DNA of 64,000 nt from positions 19,815,207 to 19,879,206 of the forward strand of contig NC_133665.1 of assembly GCF_037893015.1 (NCBI RefSeq), given 5' to 3'. Both the position numbers and the translations under genes were made by a program. Shown piece by piece: positions 10,095 through 21,474 of this stretch (position 1 is the first letter of the stretch; the number at the start of each line of letters is the position of its first letter). Source of the DNA: Macrotis lagotis (Eukaryota; Chordata; Mammalia; Peramelemorphia; Peramelidae). The notes beneath the pieces are model-generated. The model saw nothing but the letters and a program-made list of their open reading frames with translations, did not search any database and had not been told where the DNA came from.

Positions 10095-10385
10095 ATGTTT
10101 TGTTTGTCCTTCATTCTTGAAGAAGTCCATGACATCACAGAAGTGATGCCATGACAAATACACAAATTGGATTTTAGAGATGGAGTGCTAAGTCATCAGC
10201 CTCACTTTCTCCTCCAGAGCCTTCTGGGTCCAGTGGTCAGATATGAATCAGGACGATTAGAGATGGCCTTGAATATGAGGCAATTAGGATTAAATGACTT
10301 GCCCAAATCACACAGCTAGTGTCAAGTATCTGAGGCTGGATTCGAACTCCTGTCCTCCAAACTCCAAGGCCAGTGTTGGCTTCCC
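10095..10385 (-). mobile_element. Long CORE-SINE (Mar-1-like), reverse
   Basis: Tail (gaagaagtccatgacatcac), middle (ccagtggtcagatatgaatc) and CORE/B box complement are all readable, ending at ccaaggccagtg. Near full length. Confidence 0.8.
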
Positions 10386-10489
10386 TAAACAATGTTGTTA
10401 TCCTGAGAAGGAATAAATAGATTTGATTGCCAAGGGAGTTTATGACACAGAAGAGGTGAATTTAGGCTAACTAGGGATGTTAATCCAAT

Positions 10490-10620
10490 CTAATCCAGTT
10501 CAGCAAGCACTTAGTAAATTCCTGTACTAGATAAGGCATTGTGTTAGATGCCAGGGCTTTAAGGATAGAATGACAAGACCCTGAAGTAGCTTACATTCTA
10601 CTGGAATGGATCCCTATGAA
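10490..10620 (-). mobile_element. L2 3' end fragment
   Basis: Carries agcaagcacttagtaa and gcttacattctactgg, the reverse complement of the L2 3' terminus. Confidence 0.65.
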
Positions 10621-10699
10621 GCCAGGAATCTCCTTTCTTTAAGAGCCCTGAATCTCTTATAGACACTGACCTGTGTTTCTAAGTTTCTTATTGGTAGCA

Positions 10700-10870
10700 G
10701 TTGTGTGCTGTGGAAAGAATGTTAGATTTGTTGTAGAGGACTTGGGTTCAAATCTACTCTGCTACCCTTATTGTATGACAAGTCATCCCTGGTCCATAGT
10801 TTTCTAGTCTCTAAAATGAGAGGTTTGGACTAGATTACTTCCAAGGTCCCTTTCAACTCAAAATCTCTTA
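10700..10870 (+). mobile_element. MIR-like SINE relic
   Basis: Contains cttgggttcaaatct, tagtctctaaaatgagag and ccctttcaactca in the order of an old tRNA-headed CORE-SINE. Highly diverged. Confidence 0.5.
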
Positions 10871-10995
10871 TCTAAATGAGTCCATGTGACTGTTATAATT
10901 CTTCAAATAGTAATGAAACCTGATTCAGGTCAGTGTCTGACAAATTTTGGCTGCTTGATTTTGGGCAAGTCATTTAACTTCCAACTTTACATTTT

Positions 10996-11149
10996 TTTTA
11001 TTTTTTTTATTTTTGCAAGGCAAATGGGGTTAAGTGGCTTGCCCAAGGCCACACAGATAGGTAATTATTAAGTGTCTGAGACCGGATTTAAACCCAGGTA
11101 CTCCTGACTCCAGGGCCAATGCTTTATCCACTGGGACACCTAACTACCC
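10996..11149 (-). mobile_element. CORE-SINE with target duplication
   Basis: Reverse short SINE. Repeat ccaactttacatttt (10981-10995) versus ccaactttagatttt (11150-11164), one mismatch. Confidence 0.9.
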
Positions 11150-11319
11150 CCAACTTTAGATTTTAGATAAGGTGCTAATACCTGCATCAGAAGAGAAAAT
11201 TTCCTTGCTGTGTTTCCTCTGCCAATTAAATCACAGATCTAGTCCCTCTTCCTTAATATTGTTATATTAGAAGCTATAGTGTAGTGACTTGTTCCACAAT
11301 AAGCATTACAACAGCAGTA

Positions 11320-11620
11320 ACTTTATATGGTATTTTAAGCTTACAAAAAGTGTTTTTCCCCATGAGATCTCTGCCAGATGATAGTAAAAATACTAATCTC
11401 TCCTTTTTAAGGAAACTGAGGCTGAGAGGTTAAATGAATTGCCTGTAGCCATAGAGTTAAATGTTGAACTATGACAGTACCTAGACTGTACAGTGATTTG
11501 TGCATTTGAAGATATTCAGTATGGGCTTGTTGAATTGTATTCAGTCAGGATTCTAATCTGGGTCTCCTGGGTTCTTTCCACTAAAGCACTGCATATGTCT
11601 TTTGTTTAGTGATAACTGCA
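11320..11620 (-). mobile_element. MIR relic
   Basis: Has ttaaggaaactgaggctgag (11410-11430) followed by a degenerate B box complement and tctgggtctcctgggttc. An old reverse MIR-type copy, possibly with an internal insertion. Confidence 0.5.
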
Positions 11621-11624
11621 AATG

Positions 11625-12330
11625 TGACTTCAGCCCTGACTTAGATGGAGACAAATTTGGAGGTAAAAGATGGACACATTTATTGTATTGTCTGATTGAA
11701 GTATTCACAAGTGTATAATATAATCTTAAGCCTGGTTTAGGAAGCAGCATTATAGCATTTTCATTATAGACTTTCATGCTTCCTTGAAACCCCCTTCATT
11801 ATGGATCATAATAGCTAATAATAAAAATGTTCCTCAAGCATTTGGCAAAATAAATAGAAAGTTTTTACAAAATGGCCTCATGGTAAGAACAAAGTCCTGA
11901 GAGCTCCTGGGGGGAGGGAGGATAGATACCCTTTCCCAATAGGAAATAACCCATCCTAGCAGAAAAAATTAGAGTGGTATTATTGCCCGGGGTCTTTTAC
12001 CACCCACATATGCACTCACAGATCATTATTGCTTCGTGCTCACTCATCCCCAGTAGCCTGGGTACACCACAGCTGCTTAGAGCTGAAAATCAAGATATGT
12101 TGAGGGCGGTAAATGGAGGTGAGCAGTTCTTGGGAAGTGAGCTAAAATTCTTCCTCCTCATCTTTTACCTTCCCTATAGGTTCTGATAGCCCTTTTTGAT
12201 GAATTGGAAGGTCTAGATTTAATTGGCTGCTTTGAGATCATCTGCCTGATTCTTAATCTGGCAATATATTTATACAGCAATTGAGATAATTGAGCCAAAG
12301 AAGTGACTTGTTGTAGTTTTTCCATATCTT
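11625..12330. other. Unclassified intron 1 DNA
   Basis: No gene and no confident repeat. Short open frames on both strands have no recognisable homology. Confidence 0.5.
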
Positions 12331-12334
12331 TTTG

Positions 12335-12520
12335 AAGTGAGTTCAAATCTTGGCCTTGGATCTTTACTGTGACCCAGTCTGCCTCAGTTTTCTTTATATT
12401 TAAGTTGGGGATAATGATAATAATAACATTAATACTAGAGCTGATGTGAGAATCAAATAAGAAAATAATTGTAAAACACTTTTTAAACCCTGAAGAAGTA
12501 CAGAAATGTTAGCTGTTATA
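12335..12520 (+). mobile_element. MIR-like SINE relic
   Basis: Order of gagttcaaatcttgg, ctgcctcagttttct, then ttgtaaaacactttttaaac matches a forward MIR-type element with its L2-like tail. Confidence 0.6.
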
Positions 12521-12534
12521 TAAATACCTTTTTT

Positions 12535-12710
12535 AAAAAATTACTTTTTTAGTTCCCAATCCTCTCTACTTTTTGTACTCTTCTCCCATCCATTGGAAAG
12601 ACAAGAAATACAATACCCATTATACAATATGAAGTCATGAAAAACATTTTCACATTAACCATGTTGCAGAAAAAAAGAAAGAAAAACTGTTCTTTATCTG
12701 GAATTGGATA
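12535..12710 (-). mobile_element. Old L1 3' UTR fragment
   Basis: Shares the layout of the reverse older-family L1 3' UTR (tctcccatccattggaaag, then attaaccatgttgcagaaa). Confidence 0.5.
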
Positions 12711-12902
12711 ACAGTTTATATCGGAATAGTTTGGAATTGTGACACATAAACCTATTTTTCTGATCAAACTCGTCAAATTTATTCTTATTTTTCAGATCCA
12801 CATACCTCCTTTCACTGTTCTAAGTGGGCTCAGAATAAAAAAGATTTTTTTTTTAAATTTTATCTTGAATACTTTAATCACTTTTCTAAGAATAAGTGAA
12901 GA

Positions 12903-13012
12903 GGGACAGCTCGATGGACAGAGCACCGGCCTCAGACACTTAATAATTACCTAGCTGTGTGGCCTTGGGCAAGCCATTTAATCCCATTGCCTTGCAAAAA
13001 CCTAAAAAAAAA
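12903..13012 (+). mobile_element. Internally deleted CORE-SINE
   Basis: Forward short SINE in which the head (agagcaccggcc) joins directly to tcagacacttaat, omitting about 40 bp including the B box. Flanked by aataagtgaaga (12891-12902) and aataggtgaaga (13013-13024). The join falls at a GGCC that occurs twice in intact copies. Confidence 0.9.
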
Positions 13013-13159
13013 AATAGGTGAAGAATTATTAAGTTTAAATTCGATTTAAGGGTTCCTCTGCATTAACTCTGAATTCTATTGGCTAGTTCCAATCTAGGAA
13101 CGAAGGGAAGGAACTCAATATTTTGCAGGGGAATTTGGACAAGTTCCATTTACTGAACC

Positions 13160-13400
13160 TCCTAGGTGTTGAAGGGTCAAGAAAAACTTGAATTCAAATC
13201 CAGCCTCATACACTTACTTTCTAAGTACTTTCTAGCTGTGTGATCCAGGACAAGTCAAATGACTTCTCTGCTTCAGGCTCATCTGTAAAATGGCAAAAAT
13301 AAATAGTACTTACTTCCCAGAGTTGTTGAGACTCAAATAAAATTATAGTTGTAAAGTGCTTTTCAAACCTTAAAGAGCTCTAGAAATTTTTTGCTAGCTA
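13160..13400 (+). mobile_element. MIR-type SINE relic
   Basis: Readable in order: cttgaattcaaatccagcc, tagctgtgtgatccagg, catctgtaaaatgg, agagttgttgagactcaaat and gtaaagtgcttttcaaacc. Confidence 0.7.
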
Positions 13401-13404
13401 ATTT

Positions 13405-13680
13405 TTTTATATAAATATTTTATTTGGTTTCCAGTTACATACAATAGTAGTTTCTACCTATTATTTTTTGGTAAGGTTAGAATTTTACAGTTTTTTCTGA
13501 CCCTCTCTTCCCTTCCTCCACACCCCCTCTCCAAGGCAGCCTGATAATCTTTACATTGCTTCCAGATTATACATTGATCAAAATTGTCTTAAGAGAAAAA
13601 TCATATCCTTGAGGAAAAAAATAAAATATTAGAGATAACAAAATTATGTAGTATTTAAAACAACTTTTTTTTACTCGCTA
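13405..13680 (-). mobile_element. L1 3' UTR fragment, intermediate age
   Basis: The reverse 3' UTR is recognisable by catatccttgaggaaaaa and ttacattgcttccagatta, matching the young L1 copies but more diverged, and truncated before ORF2. Confidence 0.75.
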
Positions 13681-13739
13681 ATTTAAAAAATATGACTGGT
13701 CTTGGGTCATTCATAAGGATCAGCTGAGATTATACAGGG

Positions 13740-13800
13740 GAAAGGAATAAGCATTTATTCAGCTCCTATTCTATGCTAGACATTGTACTTAACAATGTAG
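13740..13800 (-). mobile_element. L2 3' end fragment
   Basis: Short match: aataagcatttattcagct and ctagacattgtactt. Confidence 0.5.
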
Positions 13801-14093
13801 AGTTTCTGATATGTTTTTCACTATTTTCCCCTTCCCTTCAATGGTTCTCTTTTCAGATTCTCTTGTTTACCTTCTTTTCCTCAAGGATCACTTATATCTT
13901 GTGTTGGATAGGAAGGCTACAAGCTCTTGGGCAAGCAATTCCCAGTCTTTTTTTGGCATTGGTTTCCTTTTCTGTAAAGTAATGATAACTTGTCTTAATT
14001 GTTTTTTTTCTTTCTCATTAGGGTGGGGTGAGAGAGTTGACAGAGGAGAGAGAAAAATTAAATGCTTGTTAATTGAAAATATTTAAAAATTCG

Positions 14094-14240
14094 TGAGCAG
14101 CTAGGTGGCATAGTGGATAAAGCACCGGCCCTGGAGTCAGGAGCACCTGAGTTCGAATCTGGCCTCAGACACTTAATAATTACCTAGCCATGTGGTCTTG
14201 GGCAAGCCACTTAACCCCATTTGCCTTCCAAAAACCTAAA
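14094..14240 (+). mobile_element. CORE-SINE, near consensus
   Basis: Forward short SINE with a clean A box (tggcatagtgg), B box (gagttcgaatctgg, close to a canonical tRNA B box) and CORE. Its A tail has become an AAT microsatellite. Confidence 0.93.
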
Positions 14241-14282
14241 ATAATAATAATAATAATTATTATTATTATTATTATTATTATT
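14239..14282. repeat. (AAT)n/(ATT)n inverted microsatellite
   Basis: About six AAT units run directly into about eight ATT units at a SINE tail, giving a self-complementary block of some 40 bp. Confidence 0.9.
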
Positions 14283-15340
14283 CTCCCCCACATCTCAAGG
14301 TTAATGTATTTGAAATGTTTAATGCTCTCTAATAATATGGCCTTGTCTAGTAGCACCATATCATGAGAAAGATGATACTGCCTTTTGGCGATGAATTAGT
14401 GGGACTACCTGTTCCTACCCTCTTAACTTTATAAAGAGGAAACTGAAGCTGATACAATTTATGTGACAAAGACTAGGATGTCACTGGAGAGCCTAGGGTA
14501 GTCAATAAACATTGATTATTCTCTGGTAGTGAATGACTGATAAAGAACAATTTTGACTTTGTTGAAATTTATGATTCTGAAGGGGATAGGGGAAAGTTAA
14601 GGCACATGCAAGTAGATTATGAATCAAAATTAGACATGGAAGTACTCTAAAAGTTAGACCCAGATCTCTAGATTCTAAATATAGTGACTATACCATCCAA
14701 TTAATTAATGTGTTTGAACTTGTCTCCTTTTGTTAACTATCTTTCCCAGTTCTTTCATGTTTGTTTTTAACAGAAGCTCAAAGCTGCATATGAAAATTTT
14801 ATATTAAAGTAACTATCACTTGATAGATTTTCACAAAATACTAACCTCCATTTGTCCAGTTGTGATTCAGTGTCTCCTTAGCCTTTAGTCCAGATTATGA
14901 TTTTTTGTTTTTCCCACTGTAAATACTGTTGATCTAGCAATCTCAGTGACTTTTGCAGAGATGTTTCCTTTTGAGGTTTCTTCTTAATTGAACTCAGTTT
15001 TTGGACCCAATTAATTCTACTCTTTAATTTTGCAAATTCTGCTGCCTTATTTCCCAGACACTGTTATTATCAGGAACATTTATAATGAATGACAATCAAT
15101 TGAGAACAAGGTGGAAGTTATCCCTGTACTTTGTGTGTGTAGATCTTGCTGGTATGAAATATCTGTGGGTGGATTTGGTAGTTATTCTGGCAGTTTCTTG
15201 GTGCGTGGAGTTTCCAGACAATTGAACAAATTCCACTGTAAAGGATTTTCAACCTTCAAGTTTCTGTTGATTGTTAACTTCTTCTTTCTGCACTTGACAT
15301 CATCACTCCTTTTTAAAAAAACACAACATGACTTCTTCAA
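14283..15340. other. Unclassified intron 1 DNA
   Basis: About 1 kb with no recognised repeat apart from a possible old MIR piece near 14400-14480. No gene seen. Confidence 0.5.
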
Positions 15341-15344
15341 GATT

Positions 15345-15512
15345 ATATGTTGGAGGTCTTTTTGTTCTATGAACCCCTTTGGCCATCTGGTCAGAGGTCT
15401 TAAAATGCAGAAAATATGTAATATTATAAAACAAATCGATAACATTGAAAAAATAATCATCAAAATAGTTTAACCAAAAAATAACTTCACAGACTCCCAG
15501 GTAAGGATCTTG
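15345..15512. mobile_element. Non-autonomous DNA transposon copy (hAT-like)
   Basis: Internal text atgaacccctttggccatct and the end tcacagactcccagg match the family seen at 28040 and 35000. Overlapping open frames here are chance. Confidence 0.6.
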
Positions 15513-15639
15513 TCCAATTCTCGCCATTTTACAGATGAGGAAACCAAGAGCCATGCAAGTACTAAGTGTCACATCCTGGATTCTTACTTAGGTTTCTAGA
15601 TTTTGGAGCCAATACCCCCCCCATTCCTATTTTTTTAAT

Positions 15640-15796
15640 TTTTAATTTTTTAGGTTTTTGCAAGGCAAATGGGGTTAAGTGACTTGCCTAAGGCCACACG
15701 GCTAGGTAATTATTAAGTGTCTGAGGTCAGATTTGAACTCAGGTACTCCTGACTCCAGGGCTGGTGCTCTATCCACTGGGCCACTTAGCTGCCCCC
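15640..15796 (-). mobile_element. CORE-SINE
   Basis: Reverse short SINE, full length, with T tract, CORE (gacttgcctaaggccacacg), B box complement and head (cacttagctgccccc). Confidence 0.92.
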
Positions 15797-15799
15797 ACC

Positions 15800-17305
15800 T
15801 TCATTATTTTTTTAAAGAGAAATGGTTTGTGAAATTTCTACTTGTGTCCTTTTACACTTTCTTCAAATTGGGGGAAGGAAGGTTCAGTGGTCCAGGTGAA
15901 AAGCATTTGGTGGGGGAGGCGAGGAGGGGTAAGAAGGTGACCTCGTGGATATAATTAGGTTGGATTAACTAAAGCCTTTTGAGAAATCCCCTTCCCCAAG
16001 ATCATTAATAAAATTATTCTGGGATAAGAGAAAAAGCTATGTCATAGGTTAGAATCTGTTGAAAGACTAAAGTTGTAATTTAATGAGGGTGAATGATCTG
16101 ACTGTTTTATTAAGGGATTTTCACCTATTTCCTTTTTCCTCCAATAAAGCTTCTGAACAAGCCATTGCATGCTTTGTCTCACCCAGACCCAGTCCTTCCT
16201 CCAGCTTTCAAGGGTGAGAATAATTCAAGGTTATAGCTTTTAGCCAGCCTGAATGACTTGGGTTGGGGAGTGATGTTGGAGAATGGTGTGTATATCCTGG
16301 AGAGATGGATTAGTCATTAAAGAACAAGTTGGAAACCTCTTGAATTTTGTTTGTCTTATAACTCAGTGCTTTGAGGTAGAAATAGCCATTGGCAGAAGGA
16401 AAAAAGAGAGTAGGTGGAAGAGAAGGGAGGAAGATTCAGAAGAATGTTATTTGCCTAGGTCTGATTACATGGAAGTCCTTGGTAGAATTGGGGATACTGC
16501 CTAGACCTCTTGTCTCTAAGTCACTCAAGGTTCCTTTGGCCTCAGCTACATAGGAGTTAGGGAGGAGAGTTTGGGTAAAATGAACAATGGGCATTTATAT
16601 CATGTTTAAGGACTGAACTTGAGCAATTGGCTGAAAAAAGTAATTAGTAAATTTCTTAATTAGTTCTGTTAGTAGTTCTGTTGTAAGGATAATCCTTTTG
16701 TTAGTTTAATCTGTGAAAATAGGGTTGAGACCCCATTTCATATTTAAGTCATTGACCCATACCTGTGAAATTCAAGTTATCCTATATTAAAAGGAAGTGA
16801 TGACTGAATTAGCTAAAAAGTCATGACTATGTTGGATTCATAGGCTTCAGTTGAAATGTACACTGTAAAATGGGGGGACTATAATCTGCAAATACAGAAT
16901 TATAATCTGTCCAACTCAAGTACCAAGCACATAATGATAAATCCTAATAAATCCCTGTTGACTGACTTCCTTTTTAAATATATAGACTTAAAGTATATAT
17001 ATGTCTTTGTGTATTTAGATATTTATATATGTCTGTCTGTCTGCCTCTCTATCTTCTGGAATCCCAGGAATACAAGAGATACTTTCCATATAAAAAATAA
17101 TATAGACTAGGGATCCTGCTTGGCTTCTGACTTGAGTGATTTAAGCATAATCATTTAACCTCTCTTAGTTTCAGTTTTGTGGTTCACTGATGAGAATAAT
17201 GAGGGTTACTGGAATTCCTTTAATTTTCAGAGTGCCATACTCTTTTTTTTCAAGGATCTTCATATCGACCTAAAGAATAGGAAACAAGACCAGGAGGTTT
17301 ATAAA
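15800..17305. other. Intron 1 stretch without confident repeats
   Basis: About 1.5 kb that looks mostly unique. A (GTCT)n-like patch lies at 17030-17050. No gene, promoter or RNA gene recognised. Confidence 0.5.
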
Positions 17306-17325
17306 TCCAAAGTGGTGAAATTTCT

Positions 17326-17510
17326 TTATTTTTTTTTTTTTAGGTTTTTGCAAGGCAAACGGGGTTAAGTAGCTTGCCCAAGGCCACACAGCTAGGTAAT
17401 CATTAAGTGTCTGAGACTGGATTTGAACCCAGGTACTCCTGACTGCAGGGCCAGTGCTTTATCCACTACGCTACCTAGCCCCCCTTTTAGGGTTTTTTTT
17501 TTTTTTAGGT
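17326..17510 (-). mobile_element. CORE-SINE with a second SINE tail inside its target duplication
   Basis: Reverse short SINE at 17326-17484. On its 5' (right) side, before the target repeat, lie about 26 extra bases. Read in SINE sense they begin acctaaaaaaaa, the 3' end of another SINE. The exact 17-bp repeat aaagtggtgaaatttct (17309-17325 and 17511-17527) encloses both parts. Confidence 0.92.
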
Positions 17511-17527
17511 AAAGTGGTGAAATTTCT

Positions 17528-18117
17528 ACATCCCTCTTAAACAGTAGACTGATATGGCATGGGGGTGGAGAAGGAGACTCTCAGAGGTTGGCTGAGGTCA
17601 GTGAAGTAGCACTTTTCCTTTGCCCAAAGCCAGATTCAAGAGTGTGATTCAGCATATAGTTCTTCCTGTGCCTAGGGTAGGTAAGAGTGAGTATTTTGCA
17701 CTCCCCCCCATAAGTCAGTATTTCCATATGGCAGAGAAGAAGAGAATGTATGGAAAAAGATAATCTGCATGATCATATGTTGAAAAATAGATATGTTGAA
17801 AAATACTCTGTTGTGGTGAGGTATCCCAGAGAGATAGATTTTATTGCCACCTAAGTGCCATAGGTTGGCAAAAACAACACAGGATTGGGCAAGTTTTGGT
17901 GGAAGGAATTGTTGAAACAAGAAGGATCGGCTTGTGGGAATGAGTTATTAAAGACGGACTTGGGATGTTTGACCAGATTTTATTCAAGTCACATGGCAAT
18001 TAACTGTAGAATCAGAGACTAAAATTAGTGCTGCTTTGCTGTATATTTGCTCCTCAGCAGAAAGGTGCTCCAAACTAATGAAGAATCTTATCTTTGTAAC
18101 TAATAATTTAGTAATCC
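17528..18117. other. Unclassified intron 1 DNA
   Basis: No gene or confident repeat. Confidence 0.5.
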
Positions 18118-18126
18118 TGTGTTTTT

Positions 18127-18287
18127 TTCTTTTTTTTTTTTTTAAGGTTTTTGCAAGGCAATGAGGTTAAGTGGCTTGCCCAAGGCCACACAGTTAGGTA
18201 ATTATTAAGTGTCTGAAGATGGATTTGAACTCGGTTACTCCTGACTCTAGGGCCAGTGCTCTATCCACTGCACCACCTAGCTGCCCC
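18127..18287 (-). mobile_element. CORE-SINE
   Basis: Reverse short SINE with T tract, CORE (gcttgcccaaggccacacag), altered B box region (tttgaactcggtt) and head (accacctagctgcccc). Partial target repeat around tgtgttt on both sides. Confidence 0.9.
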
Positions 18288-18675
18288 ATTGTGTTTCATT
18301 TTTAAAAAAAAATTTTTAGATGACTTTGTTTTTACAGCATAGTTATCTCCCTTATAAAATTCTTCCACCTCCCCATCCTCCTGTCCTTTGAGGGGAAAAA
18401 ATATTAAGGGACGTTAATAGCTACAGCCACCGAATTTTATTGCATATAGCATATTTTGCACCCATGATGCCCCCCTCTGTACTGAGAGGAGTGAGTTGTG
18501 TTTCATTGACTGTTCTTTGGGGTCAGAATTGGTCATTAAATTAATCTGTTCTGGTTGCTAATTTTTAGTATTTTAATTTAATAGTTATTATGAATGTTGT
18601 TCTTTCCATGTTCCGGTTCTGTTTCCAGGCTTTCTTGTTCTGGTTATATTTACTTTTCTCTATATCAGTTCATTT
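18288..18675. other. Unclassified DNA, possibly an old L1 3' piece
   Basis: The part just left of the next L1 (ctttcttgttctgg, then tcagttcatttaaatc) faintly resembles a reverse ORF2 end of an older L1. Otherwise unclassified. Confidence 0.35.
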
Positions 18676-18692
18676 AAATCTTCAGTGTTTCT

Positions 18693-19419
18693 TTTTTTAA
18701 TCTTTTTTAATAAAGATTTTATTTATTTTGAGTTTTACAATTTTTCCCCTAATCTTACTCTCTCCCCCACCCCCAACAGAAGGCAATTTGTCAGTCTTTA
18801 CATTATTTCCATGGTATACATTGATCCAAATTGAATGTAAGGAGAGAGAAATCATATCCTTAAGGAAGAAACATAAAGTATAAGAGATAGCAAGATCAGA
18901 CAATAAGATATCAGGCTTTTTTTTTTTTCCCTAAATTAAAGTTAATAGTCCTTGGTCTTTGTTCAAACTCCATAGTTCTTTCTCTGGATACAGATGGTAT
19001 TCATTGCAGGCAGCCCAAAATTGTCTCTGATTGTTGCACTGATGGAATGAGCAAGTCCATCAAGGTTGAACATCACCCCCATGTTGCTGTTAGGGTGTAC
19101 AGTGTTTTTCTAGTTCTGCTCATCTCGCTCAGCTTCAGTTCATGCAAATCCCTCCAGGTTTCCCTGAATTCCCATCCCTTCTGGTTTCTAATAGAACAAT
19201 AGTGTTCCATGACATACATATACCACAGTTTGCTAAGCCATTCCCTAATTGAAGGACATTTACTTGATTTCCAATTCTTTGCCACCACAAACAGGGTTGT
19301 TATGAATATTTTTGTACAAGTGATGTTTTTACCCTTTTTCATCATCTCTTCAGGGTATAGACCCAGTAGCGATATTGCTGGATCAAAGGGTATGCACATT
19401 TTTGTTGTCGTTTGGGCAT
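18693..19419 (-). mobile_element. 5'-truncated L1 (younger marsupial family) with 17-bp target duplication
   Basis: The 3' UTR starts at the T tract on the left. The ORF2 C-terminus ends near 19073 (reverse frame ..RKTLYTLTATWG) and continues to a truncation at 19419 inside the PFDPAISLLGLYPEEMMKKG region. The exact repeat aaatcttcagtgtttct lies at 18676-18692 and 19420-19436. About 730 bp. Confidence 0.95.
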
Positions 19420-19499
19420 AAATCTTCAGTGTTTCTAGGAGTTTCTCAGATTTGTCAATTCTTTTTGTGTATGTTTTAATTGTGTTCCTTATCATTGCC

Positions 19500-20325
19500 C
19501 CTTGCTACTTTCATTCATCTTTCCCCCCTAACTAAAACCTCTTCCTCTTAAAACTTACCCCTTCACTGTTGAAAGTACCACCATCCTCCCAAGTCTCTCA
19601 GGTGTCAACCAAGGTGTCATCTTCACCTTTTCATTATCTTTGCCTCCCCATATCCAGTCTGTTGCCAGGGCCTGTCCTTTTCAGTATTTCTTCTGCACTC
19701 CCCCTTCTCTTTTCTCCTGCAGACCCTCATTACTTTATGCCTGAACTATTACAATAGATAGCAGGTAGATCTTTCTGCCTCAAGTCTCTCCCCACTACAA
19801 TCTACCCCCAATTCAGCCACTCAGGTGATTTCTCCAAAGTTCAGGTCTGACTTTTCCACTCCTATAACTCAGTAACTTCTTATCACCTCTGGGAGTAAAC
19901 CAAAATCCTCTGTTTGGTATTCAAAGACCTTTAAGACCTAGTTCCCGCTGATCTTCCCAGGCTTTTTACACCTTATTCCCTCCTTTGATCTAGTGACACT
20001 AGTCTCTTGGCTATTTCATCAACAAGACACTCTTGTCTCTTGACTCTGGGTGTTTTTTTTGGCTGCCCCCCCCAGCCCATCCCCCTTATTATTTCTGATT
20101 ATTGCCTTCTAGATTTCTTTAAATCTAATTAAAATCCAGTCTTCTACAAGAAGCCTTTCCTAATCCCTCTTCTCTGTTACTTATTTCCTATTTGTCTTGT
20201 ATAGTTAATTTATATTTATTATCTCTCCATTAGACTGTAAGCTTCTTGAGGGAAGTGTGATCTTTTCCTCTTTTTGTGTCTCCAGTGATATTAGTAAAGT
20301 GCTTGCCAGAATACTTAATACATCA
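19500..20325 (+). mobile_element. L2 3' region
   Basis: Ordered matches: ttcaggtctgacttttccac, aactcagtaacttcttat, gtattcaaagacctttaag, aagcctttcctaatccc, then agactgtaagcttcttgagg and a 3' terminus near 20320. Confidence 0.8.
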
Positions 20326-20334
20326 TTTTGGAAC

Positions 20335-20520
20335 CCTTCCTTGAAGCAGTGCATCATTTTTTTCATCACATTATAATATTCCTTCACATTCTTATCATCC
20401 TAGTTTATTCAAACACTCCCTCATCATAGACACTTACCATAATTCCCAATTTTTGCTGCCTTTAAAAGTGTTGCTATTAATATTTTGATGTCCATGGAGC
20501 ATTTCTTGTGCTTCTTCATT
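20335..20520 (-). mobile_element. Old L1 ORF2 fragment
   Basis: Faint reverse ORF2 C-terminal layout (cattataatattccttcaca, attcccaatttttgctgcc, gttgctattaatatttt). Confidence 0.5.
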
Positions 20521-20524
20521 CAGA

Positions 20525-20895
20525 CTATTAAACAACTTCACTGTAGAGTATGAAATGATAGCTTTAGATTTATAGTGGTCTGTTGATTTTTTTAGTCTGT
20601 TTATCTGAGTTCACCAGCTGCTACTTAGTGGGGCCCAACTGGAAAAACAACTAGTTAAGGTCTGTCTGAACTGTGAGCCCTGGTCTCTTTGTATCTGATG
20701 AAGCTACCTTTGGATTTGGAGGCAGGGTAACTTTAGGCAAGTCATGTAGTTCTCTGTATTTCTTATTTTCTCTTGTAAAATGTTGGGGTTTCACAAGAAC
20801 ACCTGCAATATTGTTTAACAGAAAGAGCACAGGGATTTACCAGCCACCAGTGGAGGTAGAAGGGGGAAGAAAAGGGAACAAACATTTGGTATAGT
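20525..20895. other. Unclassified intron 1 DNA
   Basis: No gene. A MIR-like scrap near 20715-20780 (ggcaagtcatgtagttctct) is too weak for a family call. Confidence 0.4.
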
Positions 20896-20899
20896 GTAC

Positions 20900-21235
20900 C
20901 AGACACTGTACCAAATAAGAGCTTCACTATTGCCTTTGATTTCATAACAATTCTGGAAGGTAGATGCTGTTTTGCATCTAAGGAAACTGAGGTTAAGTGA
21001 TTATCTAGTATCAATAAGCATTTGAGGCTAGATTTGAACTCTGATCTTCTGGTCTTCATGCTCAGTGCACTATGTACCATGTACCTAGCGGTATCTAGTC
21101 TGAGCATTAGGATTTCAATCTTGGCTCTTTCTGGCTATGGGCAAGTCATTTCCCCTCTTTGGGACCTAGTTTCCCTATCCATGGAATGATGGTGTTGCAC
21201 AAAATGATCTCTGAAGTCTTTTCCTCCTTCTAAAC
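20900..21235 (-). mobile_element. MIR relics
   Basis: A reverse MIR-type copy at 20900-21080 (ctaaggaaactgaggttaag, ctagatttgaactctgat). Next to it is a forward one at 21100-21235 (gctatgggcaagtcatttc, ctatccatggaatgatgg). Confidence 0.55.
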
Positions 21236-21244
21236 CCATAATCC

Positions 21245-21318
21245 CATACTGGGAGTTTTTAACCTGCTATCTGTGAACTCAAAAAAAATATAACTGCATT
21301 TAAACATAATTGATTCTA
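21245..21318. mobile_element. DNA transposon fragment (hAT-like), interrupted by a SINE
   Basis: Reads gggagtttttaacctgctat then gaactcaaaaaaaatataac. It resumes after the SINE at about 21460-21500 with the target repeat. Confidence 0.55.
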
Positions 21319-21459
21319 GATTTTTTTTTTTTGTAAGGCAATGGGGTTAAGTGGCTTGCCCAAGACCAAACAGCTAGGTAATTATTAAGTGTCCGAGGCT
21401 GGATTTGAACTCAGGTACTCCTGACTCCAGGGCTAGTGCTCTATCCACCTAGCCACCCC
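21319..21459 (-). mobile_element. CORE-SINE with target duplication, variant motif
   Basis: Reverse short SINE carrying gcccaagaccaaacagctag in the CORE (consensus gcccaaggccacacagctag). The head is shortened. Exact repeat cataattgattcta at 21305-21318 and 21460-21473. Confidence 0.92.
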
Positions 21460-21474
21460 CATAATTGATTCTAA

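Noticed and set aside
14094-14170. tRNA gene suggested by good A and B boxes
   Set aside because: It is the tRNA-derived head of a SINE repeated dozens of times; no cloverleaf acceptor pairing or terminator of a functional tRNA was evident.
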